This document shows positions 26,025 to 32,207 of a DNA stretch of 32,207 bases, piece by piece. The stretch lies in assembly GCA_903896535.1 (NCBI GenBank), contig CAITYE010000121.1, positions 1 through 32,207 on the forward strand. The letters are read 5' to 3'. Each line of letters starts with the position of its first letter. Within the stretch, counting starts at the first letter, position 1. The stretch is from an uncultured Paracraurococcus sp. GTDB taxonomy: Bacteria; Pseudomonadota; Alphaproteobacteria; Acetobacterales; Acetobacteraceae. The position numbers and the translations under genes are program-made. The notes beneath the pieces were generated by a model, which was not told the DNA's origin, did not search any database, and worked only from the letters and a program-made list of their open reading frames with translations.

Positions 26025-26936
26025 TCAGCCTCGCATCGCCGCGGCCAGGGCTTGGGCGCTGGCCTCGACGACGTCCCGGGCCTTGCGGACGAAACGGCCC
26101 TGGCGGATGAAGCCGTGCGGCAACCCGTCCGCCACCACCATGTCCACGGGCACGCCGGCCGCCTGCAAGGCCGCGTGCAACGCCGCTTGTTGGTCGAATA
26201 GCGGGTCATGCGTACCAATGCTGAGGAAGACCGGCGGCAGTCCGTGCAGGCTACCGAGGAGCGGTGCCGCGCGCGGATCGCGTCGATCCGCCGGCCCGCG
26301 CAGGTAATTCTCCCAAAGCCAGGCGGCCGAGGCCCGCGAGAGACCGCTCTCGCCCCCACCATGGCGCTGCCAGGAGGGGCTCTCGTACTCCGTGTCATAG
26401 GCGCCGTAATGCAGCAGCAGGAAGCCAGGCTGCGTGCCGCCGGCATCGCGCAGCGCCTGCGCAGCGCCAAGCGCGAGGTTGGCCCCGGCGCTGTCGCCGC
26501 CCAGCGCATAGCGCCAGCCCTGGTCGCGCACCCAGGCGGCGGCGGTCAGCATGTCCTCGGGCGCCGCGGGGAAGCGGTGTTCGGGGAACATGCGGTAGTC
26601 CACGTGCAGCATGGCAAGGCCGGAGAGGCGCACCATCTCCCGCATCAGCGCATCCCAGGCATCAAGCGAGCCGACGGTGAAGCTGCCGCCATGCGCATAG
26701 ACCAGCACCGGCGCGCCTGCCGCCGCCGGGTAGAAGCGGGCGGGGACGCCGCCCGCCCGTAGGTCGCGCTCGCCCGGGATCGGTGTCGAACCCTCGCCGA
26801 TGAAGGCGGCGATCCGATCGAGCGAGGCCCGTGCGTCGGCGATCGGCGCCGTCATCGGACTTTGCGCGATCAGCCCACGGGCGCGGAGCATGGCCGCGAG
26901 TGCGACCGCCTCCGCATCCATCGGCGTCGCTGCCAT
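26025..26936 (-). CDS. HSL-family alpha/beta hydrolase (esterase/lipase)
   Basis: Carboxylesterase of the hormone-sensitive-lipase (family IV) type. Seen: oxyanion motif YAHGGS (80-85), nucleophile GDSAG with Ser149, HVDYRMFPEHRFPAAPED, the acid region GTHDPLFDQ, and catalytic His in LPHGFI. At 303 aa it is the normal length and has no signal peptide. Its ATG shares one base with the LLM oxidoreductase stop (TGATG) and GAGGT lies upstream, so it is the last gene of the five-gene operon. It may hydrolyse an ester formed by, or feeding into, the flavin oxidoreductase step. Confidence 0.93.
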   Translation of the reverse strand: MAATPMDAEAVALAAMLRARGLIAQSPMTAPIADARASLDRIAAFIGEGSTPIPGERDLRAGGVPARFYPAAAGAPVLVYAHGGSFTVGSLDAWDALMREMVRLSGLAMLHVDYRMFPEHRFPAAPEDMLTAAAWVRDQGWRYALGGDSAGANLALGAAQALRDAGGTQPGFLLLHYGAYDTEYESPSWQRHGGGESGLSRASAAWLWENYLRGPADRRDPRAAPLLGSLHGLPPVFLSIGTHDPLFDQQAALHAALQAAGVPVDMVVADGLPHGFIRQGRFVRKARDVVEASAQALAAAMRG

Positions 26937-28156
26937 CAGCCGACCTCGATCGGGGCGATCTCCCGCAGTCGCGGCAGTACTTCCTCGCCGAACAGCTTGA
27001 TGCCCTTCATCGACTCCGCATGGGTCATGTGGCCGGAACGCCCGATCAGCACCAGATGCCCGAAGCCGCCGACCTTGTCGTAGAATTCGGTGATCTGCTT
27101 GTGCACGGTATCGGGGGAGCCGGCGAACAGGATGCCCTGGTCCATCGCCTCCTTGGCGGTCAGCGCCATCAACTTCTGCGAGTTCTGGCTGGCCGTGGTC
27201 ACGCCTTTCTCGGCATCCTTGAAGCCGATGCCGGCATCAACCTTTGGCTTGGTACGATAAAGGCCGGGGGCAGCCTGCGGCGGCGCCGCGCCGGGCAGGA
27301 ACTTGTTGTATTGCGGTGCCGATTTCAGGCTGGTGTTGAGGAACCACAGCAACTGGCTGCCGACCTCGACCCCTTCGTCATGCGTGTCGCCGACATAGAC
27401 CATGGCGGCATAGGCGAAGTTATCAGTCGTCACCTTCGGCAGCCCAGCCTCCCGCCGCGCGTTGCGGTGCGCTTCATAGGCGGATTTCGTACCTTCCGGT
27501 CCGCGCAGCACCAGCACATGGCGGAAGCCGCGGCGGCCCACCTCGGCGGCGCTGCGGGGATCGCCGGTCGCGGCCCACATCGGCGGCATTGGCCGCTGGT
27601 AGGGGCCGGGCCAGATGTTGATGTGACGGTGGTGGAAATGCTTGCCTTCCCAGCTGACCGGGCCGTCATGGCTGGTCAGCGCCTTCTGTACGAGGTCGAT
27701 CGCCTCCCAGAAGCGCTCCTCGTTATTCACTGGCTGCATATTGGCCGAAGCCATCTCGGTGCCGCCTGACTTCACGAAGCCGATGTCGAAGCGGCCGCGC
27801 AGCATGGTATCGGCGGTGGCGTATTCCTCGGCCACGCGCACGGGATCGGGGCGAAGCGAGACCAGCGTGCCCAGCGAAAGTACGCGCACCTTCTTGGTCT
27901 GGCGCGCCAGCGCGCCGGTGATCATCGGGTTGGACCCGATCATGGAGTTGATGCCGGCGTGGTGTTCGATGCACACCACGTTCATCCCGACCTCGTCGCA
28001 ATAGGCGAACTCGTCCATCACCTCATCGAAGTGTCGCGCCGCGGTGGCCGGGTCGCAGTAGCTGTTCGGCAGGCTGGCGCGAACGGAATCCGCCGCATCG
28101 GTGATGTTTTTCGCAACATCGGGGTAGGGGATTTCACACTGCCACCAGGCGTCCAT
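26936..28156 (-). CDS. LLM class flavin-dependent oxidoreductase
   Basis: Bacterial-luciferase-like TIM-barrel monooxygenase of 406 aa, using reduced FMN or F420. Family features: GMNVVCIEHHAGINSM near the first cofactor region, KKVRVLSLGTLVSLRPDPVRVAEEYATAD, and RFDIGFVKSGG. A late segment is GSPDTVHKQITEF. GGAGA sits six bases before ATG. Flanked by two alpha/beta hydrolases in the same direction, so it is the likely oxidative step of a catabolic route, for example monooxygenation (including Baeyer-Villiger type) followed by ester cleavage. A reductase partner is not in the window. Substrate unknown. Confidence 0.92.
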   Translation of the reverse strand: MDAWWQCEIPYPDVAKNITDAADSVRASLPNSYCDPATAARHFDEVMDEFAYCDEVGMNVVCIEHHAGINSMIGSNPMITGALARQTKKVRVLSLGTLVSLRPDPVRVAEEYATADTMLRGRFDIGFVKSGGTEMASANMQPVNNEERFWEAIDLVQKALTSHDGPVSWEGKHFHHRHINIWPGPYQRPMPPMWAATGDPRSAAEVGRRGFRHVLVLRGPEGTKSAYEAHRNARREAGLPKVTTDNFAYAAMVYVGDTHDEGVEVGSQLLWFLNTSLKSAPQYNKFLPGAAPPQAAPGLYRTKPKVDAGIGFKDAEKGVTTASQNSQKLMALTAKEAMDQGILFAGSPDTVHKQITEFYDKVGGFGHLVLIGRSGHMTHAESMKGIKLFGEEVLPRLREIAPIEVG

Positions 28157-28186
28157 TCGTTGTCTCCTGCAAGAAAAGCCGGCCGG

Positions 28187-28963
28187 TCAGGCCAGGAAGC
28201 CGAGCACATGGTCGGCGAAATGGTCGGGCTGCTCAAGTTCCGGATGGTGGCCGGCGCCGGCAATCTGGGCGAAGCGCGCGCCCGGAATGCGCTTGGCATA
28301 GGCCTCCCCATAGGCGGGCTTCACGATGCCGTCCTGCGCGCCCCAGAGCACCAGGGTCGGCACGCTGATCCGATCGAGCCAATAGGACAGCCGCGGATTG
28401 TGCAGATAGGGATGCCAGCCATAGAGGCTGAGGCTCTCCCAGTTGCGATGGCGGCTGACCAATTGGGCATCCGTCATCGCATCCAGGTCAGGGGCCTTGT
28501 TCGGGTCGGCCCAGGTGGCCGCCTTTACCTTCGCCGGATGGGTGTTGAAGATGTCGAGGATGTCCGGCACGTCGCGCGGGCCCACCTTGATGCCAAGCGC
28601 ATCGACCAGCACCAGCCGTTCAATCCGCGCGCAGGAACGCACGGCGAGTTCAGCGGCCAGCCAGCCGCCGAAGGAGGCGCCGACGAGCGTGACCTTGCCC
28701 GGCAGCGTCTCGATGAAGGCGCTGTAGAGGTTCAGCAGGTCATAGACGCTTTCGAAATCCTTCGGCCTGGTGCTGGCGCCGAAGCCCGGATGGCTTGGCG
28801 CCACCACTGCGGCACGGCGGCCGAGCAGCGAGAGGAAACTGGCCTCTGGCTCGACCGGTTGGAACCCATGCAGGAAAAGCAGGGTGGAGCCGCTGCCCAC
28901 CCGCCTGACCTCGAGTTCGACGCCATGCAGCGTAACCCGCTCCGTACTCGCCTCGTTGCCCAT
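28187..28963 (-). CDS. Alpha/beta hydrolase (MhpC-like)
   Basis: A 258-aa hydrolase of the MhpC/haloalkane-dehalogenase-like group. Seen: oxyanion FLHGFQP (30-36), SHPGFGAST, nucleophile GASFGG with Ser97, the acid strand VLWGAQDGIVKP, and catalytic His in GAGHHPELEQP. AGGA lies five bases ahead of ATG. Third gene of the operon, between the MFS transporter and the LLM oxidoreductase. It could cleave C-C or ester bonds of the product or substrate of that enzyme. All catalytic residues appear intact. Confidence 0.93.
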   Translation of the reverse strand: MGNEASTERVTLHGVELEVRRVGSGSTLLFLHGFQPVEPEASFLSLLGRRAAVVAPSHPGFGASTRPKDFESVYDLLNLYSAFIETLPGKVTLVGASFGGWLAAELAVRSCARIERLVLVDALGIKVGPRDVPDILDIFNTHPAKVKAATWADPNKAPDLDAMTDAQLVSRHRNWESLSLYGWHPYLHNPRLSYWLDRISVPTLVLWGAQDGIVKPAYGEAYAKRIPGARFAQIAGAGHHPELEQPDHFADHVLGFLA

Positions 28964-28988
28964 GCCAGTCCTGCCCTTGCGTCAGCGG

Positions 28989-30320
28989 TTACTTGGGAAG
29001 CTCCGTCCCGCGGGTCTCTCGTGCCATCGCCATGGCAATGATGCTGATCACGGCGAAGCATGTCATGACCGCCGCGGCAATATTGAAATTGCCGCCGAAG
29101 GGCACGACGAGCAGGCCGGCGACCAGCGGTCCGAAGCTCGTGATGATGCGGCCCGAGCCGTTGCAGAAGGCGATGGCGGTCGCCCGGGCGTGGGTCGGGA
29201 AAAGCTCGGGCAGATAGACGGCATGGCCCGAAAAGACGCCGAAGACGAAATAGCCGAACACCACCAGCGCCAGCGGATAGCCGGCATAACTCTCCAGCCC
29301 CAGATAGAGGTAGAGGCCCGCGGCGATGGCACCCAGGTTGTAGAACACGATGGTCGCCCGCCGGCCGATCCAGTCGGCCAGGAAGCCGAAGCTTGCATAG
29401 CCGAGGATGCCGCCGATGCCCCAAAGCATCATGCCGTGGCCCACTTGCCGCACCGCATCGACCCCGGTCACACCCTGCTTCTGCAGCATCATGGACTGGA
29501 TGGTGGGCAGCCAGATCTGGCTGGTCCAGATCGACAGCAGCGTGCCGATGCAGAACATCAGGCCGATGAAGGTGGAATGCCGCAGCGCCGGGGTGAAGAG
29601 CTGCTTCACCGGCAACTCGGTCAACGCCAAATCTTCCTCGGTCAGCGCGGCGCCGTTGCGCAGTTCCTCCCGTCGCTGCTGGACATTGCGGAAATGCTCC
29701 GGCTCATGCGCGCCGCGGCGGAGCAGCAGCAGCAGCAGCGCAGGGATGATCCCGCAAAAGAAGACGTAGCGCCAGCCATAGGGGCCGACCAGGGCGTAGA
29801 TCTGCCCGCCGATCAGCGCGCCGAAGGCGCCGCCGGTCATCATGATGCCGAGGATTTTGGCACGATGGGTCTGGGCGAAGGCTTCCGCCACCAGGGCGAT
29901 GCCAACCACCGCTTCCGCCCCGGTCCCGAGCCCGGCGAGGAAGCGGAAGACGCCAAGCTGGAAGGGGGTTTGGGCGATGCCCTGCAGCGCCGTGCAGGCG
30001 CTGAACAGGATGATGCTGAACATCAAGGTGCGCACCCGGCCGATGCGGTCGGCCACCATGCCGAAGGCGAAGCCGCCGAGTGCCCATCCCAGCAGTCCGA
30101 CCATCGCCAGCAACCCGCCGACGCGGCCGATATCGGCCGGGCTCGGCGTGCCGCCGAGCAACTCGGTCAGCGCGGACCGCAGCACCAGGGCAAAGAGGCC
30201 GAAATCGGCCGAATCCAGGGCCCAGCCCAGCCAGGTGACAAGAAAGATTCGCCACTGATAGCGCGTCATGCCGAACAAGCCCGGCGGAGAGTCCGCCTCC
30301 GCCCCGATCGCATTGCTCAT
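28989..30320 (-). CDS. MFS transporter
   Basis: Twelve-helix proton-coupled permease of 443 aa, resembling the sialate/aromatic-acid/metabolite:H+ symporter group. The conserved loop motif is GMVADRIGRVRTL after helix 2, with its second-half counterpart FLADWIGRRATIVFY. EAVVGIALVAEAF in helix 4 suits uptake families. GGAGG is five bases before ATG. Located directly after a Bug receptor gene and before the hydrolase and LLM genes, it probably imports the compound degraded by them. Specificity is not readable. Confidence 0.93.
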   Translation of the reverse strand: MSNAIGAEADSPPGLFGMTRYQWRIFLVTWLGWALDSADFGLFALVLRSALTELLGGTPSPADIGRVGGLLAMVGLLGWALGGFAFGMVADRIGRVRTLMFSIILFSACTALQGIAQTPFQLGVFRFLAGLGTGAEAVVGIALVAEAFAQTHRAKILGIMMTGGAFGALIGGQIYALVGPYGWRYVFFCGIIPALLLLLLRRGAHEPEHFRNVQQRREELRNGAALTEEDLALTELPVKQLFTPALRHSTFIGLMFCIGTLLSIWTSQIWLPTIQSMMLQKQGVTGVDAVRQVGHGMMLWGIGGILGYASFGFLADWIGRRATIVFYNLGAIAAGLYLYLGLESYAGYPLALVVFGYFVFGVFSGHAVYLPELFPTHARATAIAFCNGSGRIITSFGPLVAGLLVVPFGGNFNIAAAVMTCFAVISIIAMAMARETRGTELPK

Positions 30321-30364
30321 GGTTGCCTCCCCTGTTGGCGCCTCTTGTGGGCGTCCTTGTGCGT

Positions 30365-31348
30365 TCAGCGGCGCTGCATGCCGATCCGCTTCGCGATCGC
30401 CTGCTGCATGGCGTATTCCTGCTCCAGGTAGCGGGCAAAGTCCTCGGGCGGCATGCCGGAAGGCTCGAACTCGCCGTCATGGAACAACTTGGCAAGGTCG
30501 GGGCTTTGCACGACCTCGCGCACCGCTTCCTGAATGCGGCGGATGCGATCGGGCGGCGTGCCGCCGGTGGTCCAGAGGCCCATCATCCCGATCAGCTCCC
30601 AATCGGGGAAGCCAAGCTCCTTCATCGTCGGCACTTCGGGCAGCACGCGTGGCCGGCGGAGCCCGGTATAGCCGAAGGCCCGCAGCTTGCCGTCGCGCAC
30701 GAAGGGATAGGCCGGCGGCACGGTGGAGAAATTCAGGTCGAGGTTGCCCGAGAGCATTTCGGTGATCGAGGGCATGGTGCCATGCACCGTCACCTGCAAC
30801 AGCTTGGCGCCGGTGAACTCCTGGAACTGCTCGGCGCCGAGATGGGTGATATTGCCGATGCCGGACATCGCAATGGACAGCGCATCGGGCTTGCTGCGGG
30901 CCAGCGCCACCAGTTCCCGCATGTTCTGTGCCGCCAGGTTGGCCCGGCCGATCAGCAGCATCCCCGTGCCGCCGCCGACCAGCGTGACCGGGGCGATGTC
31001 CTTCATGGGGTCGTAGGGCAGGGGGTTCGGGGAGAAGAAGATGTTCCCGATGAAGCTGCCGGTCGTGAACATCAACGTATAGCCGTCGGGCGGCGCGGTC
31101 GCGACCTGCTGCGTGCCGACGATGCCATTGGCGCCGGGGCGGTTGTCGATGATCACCGGCTGCCCCAGCCGGCGCCCGAGTCGCTCGGCGATGGGCCGGC
31201 CGAAAATATCCATCGGCCCGCCCGGCGCGAAGGGCACGATCATCCGGAGCGGCTTGTTCGGGAAAGTATCGGCGGGCTGGGCCAGCGCCGGCACCGCCAG
31301 CGCCAGGCCCGGCCAAGCCAATAGCGAACGGCGCCTTGCCTGCGTCAT
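30365..31348 (-). CDS. Bug/TctC family tripartite tricarboxylate transporter binding protein
   Basis: Periplasmic receptor of 327 aa. N-terminus MTQARRRSLLAWPGLALAVPALAQP is a signal peptide with a twin Arg that is only loosely Tat-like. Family motifs are LRMIVPFAPGGPMDIFGRPIA, VIIDNRPGANGIVG and LQVTVHGTMPS. First gene of the five-gene operon, 44 bases before the MFS gene, and divergent from the TetR regulator. A GGGGGGA stretch precedes the ATG. With no TctAB partner it may act as a sensor or feed another permease, possibly the adjacent MFS protein, though that coupling would be unusual. Confidence 0.94.
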   Translation of the reverse strand: MTQARRRSLLAWPGLALAVPALAQPADTFPNKPLRMIVPFAPGGPMDIFGRPIAERLGRRLGQPVIIDNRPGANGIVGTQQVATAPPDGYTLMFTTGSFIGNIFFSPNPLPYDPMKDIAPVTLVGGGTGMLLIGRANLAAQNMRELVALARSKPDALSIAMSGIGNITHLGAEQFQEFTGAKLLQVTVHGTMPSITEMLSGNLDLNFSTVPPAYPFVRDGKLRAFGYTGLRRPRVLPEVPTMKELGFPDWELIGMMGLWTTGGTPPDRIRRIQEAVREVVQSPDLAKLFHDGEFEPSGMPPEDFARYLEQEYAMQQAIAKRIGMQRR

Positions 31349-31437
31349 GATAGGTCCCCCCTGACGGGCTGCCTTCGTCGCCGCACAAGGCGGGCGGGGC
31401 GCCTGATATTTTCAAGGGTGATCGTTTGGGTCGGACG

Positions 31438-31450
31438 CTTGACTGTCAAG
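31438..31450. promoter_or_regulatory. Inverted repeat CTTGAC-T-GTCAAG in the TetR/Bug divergent region
   Basis: Perfect six-base arms around one base, between the divergent Bug operon and TetR gene. The position suits an operator for a local TetR regulator. It shares a CAAG core with the second inverted repeat nearby. Confidence 0.45.
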
Positions 31451-31474
31451 GCTGTGGAAGGGCACCGTCATTGG

Positions 31475-31492
31475 ACTTTTGCACTCAAGAGT
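31475..31492. promoter_or_regulatory. 18-bp inverted repeat upstream of TetR gene
   Basis: ACTTTTG-CACT-CAAGAGT has seven-base arms with one mismatch, 26 bases upstream of the proposed TetR start. The overall pattern ACTnTTGnnnnCAAnAGT is typical in size for a TetR dimer. It overlaps a weak promoter-like stretch (TTGGAC then TAATAT, spacing 15). Confidence 0.5.
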
Positions 31493-31518
31493 AATATTTA
31501 ACGTAAGGAATCGCTCGC

Positions 31519-32157
31519 ATTCCAAATAGCGTTAGTAATCAGTCCGCGGCGCGCATCCTTGCCGCTGCTGCCCGGTTGTTCGCGGCGCGTGGTGTTGCCG
31601 GCACGGGCGTCCGGGACATTACCGCCGCGGCCGAGGTCAATCTCGCCGCGATAAATTATCACTTCGGCTCCAAGGAGGGGCTGGTCGAAGCTGTGCTGGC
31701 GCGCAGCGCACAGCGGCTGGTCGAGGAGCGGCTGAAGGGCCTGGCCGAATGCGCGGAGGGGCCGGGGCGTCCGCCGATGCTGGAACAGCTCATCTCCGCC
31801 TATGTCTCGCCCTCCCTCTCCTATGGCCGGGAAGCCGGGATGGATGGCGTGGCCTTCATTCGCCTCCGCGCCCGCCTCGCGGTGGAAAGCGAGGAGGTCT
31901 ATCGGCGGCTGCTGGCGCGGACCTTCGACGAAAGCTCCCGTCGCTTTCTCGAAGCCATCAAGGCGGCGCTGCCGGCGCTGCCGCCCGACCTCGTCACCTG
32001 GCGCTTCCATTTCATGATGGGGTCCATGATCTTCTGCCAGGTCGATAATGGCCGCATCCAATCGATCAGCGAGGGCGCGATCGATGCAAGTGATCCTGAG
32101 GGCGCCCTGGCCCGGCTGATCCCCTTCCTCGCCGCTGGGTTCCGCGCGCCGCCTTGA
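31519..32157 (+). CDS. TetR family transcriptional regulator, probable ATT start
   Basis: One-component repressor of about 212 aa. The N-terminal helix-turn-helix reads SAARILAAAARLFAARG, then VRDITAAAEVNLAAINYHFGSKEGLVEAVL, the TetR hallmark. The rest is a helical ligand-binding domain. The track's TTG start would delete the first HTH helix. The frame is open upstream to a TAA at 31504, but contains no ATG, GTG or TTG before that helix; ATT at 31519, with AAGGA nine bases upstream, gives a normal TetR N-terminus (MPNSVSNQSAAR if initiated with Met). Divergent from the catabolic operon and flanked by two inverted repeats, it likely controls that operon and itself. Confidence 0.82.
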   Translation: MPNSVSNQSAARILAAAARLFAARGVAGTGVRDITAAAEVNLAAINYHFGSKEGLVEAVLARSAQRLVEERLKGLAECAEGPGRPPMLEQLISAYVSPSLSYGREAGMDGVAFIRLRARLAVESEEVYRRLLARTFDESSRRFLEAIKAALPALPPDLVTWRFHFMMGSMIFCQVDNGRIQSISEGAIDASDPEGALARLIPFLAAGFRAPP

Positions 32158-32207
32158 AGCCAGCGCAGCGACGATAGGGCATTGGCGCGGCCGGCCAGCG
32201 CGGCGCA

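Noticed and set aside
28770-30431. 553-aa plus-strand ORF opposite the MFS transporter
   Set aside because: Antisense to a clear twelve-helix permease; composition (Gln, His, Asp, Arg-rich) is typical of a reverse-frame shadow.

Overview
The window is GC-rich, tightly packed bacterial chromosome. Three orphan Bug/TctC-type solute-binding proteins, a short alphaproteobacterial-style GltX, FkbM methyltransferases and strong third-position GC bias together suggest an alphaproteobacterium, most likely an Acetobacteraceae member of the Roseomonas type. That placement is inferred from gene content, not from a marker gene. I see no rRNA, tRNA, transposase, CRISPR array or phage gene. After start correction no gene-free stretch exceeds about 260 bases.

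Region 1 (1-9.4 kb) is a surface-polysaccharide locus. On the minus strand, an 881-aa two-domain glycosyltransferase is translationally coupled to a fucosyltransferase-like protein. Divergent to these is an FkbM methyltransferase. Then gmd and fcl (minus strand, overlapping) make GDP-L-fucose. A second FkbM-like methyltransferase is broken by one extra base in a run of eight G. An OafA-type membrane acyltransferase closes the block. Together these could make a fucose-containing, methylated and acylated glycan.

Region 2 (9.6-17.5 kb) holds a TauE/SafE permease, a nucleoside 2-deoxyribosyltransferase-like protein, a Bug binding protein, a complete polar amino-acid ABC transporter (binding protein, ATPase, two permeases), a small two-helix membrane protein, an OprO/P-type porin and a rhodanese. 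Between the two ABC permease genes lies a tandem pair of 61-bp inverted-repeat-bounded elements. They encode, in frame, a 48-codon ORF made of two near-identical 25-residue units that exactly fills the gap.

Region 3 (17.5-24.8 kb) is mainly housekeeping: a DUF3237 protein, a small unknown protein, gltX, a lytic transglycosylase lipoprotein, cysS, a second Bug protein, a crotonase and a protein with two AT-hook motifs.

Region 4 (24.8-32.2 kb) looks catabolic. A plus-strand hydrolase/DUF1330 pair converges on a five-gene minus-strand operon: Bug protein, MFS transporter, alpha/beta hydrolase, LLM flavin oxidoreductase, HSL-type hydrolase. A divergent TetR regulator controls the far end. The intergenic region carries two inverted repeats that could be its operators, and the TetR gene has no ATG/GTG/TTG start that preserves its DNA-binding domain; ATT is the best candidate.

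The strongest candidates for something undescribed are the coding-compatible repeat element inside the ABC operon, the possibly phase-variable G8 methyltransferase, and the TetR-controlled LLM/hydrolase operon of unknown substrate.
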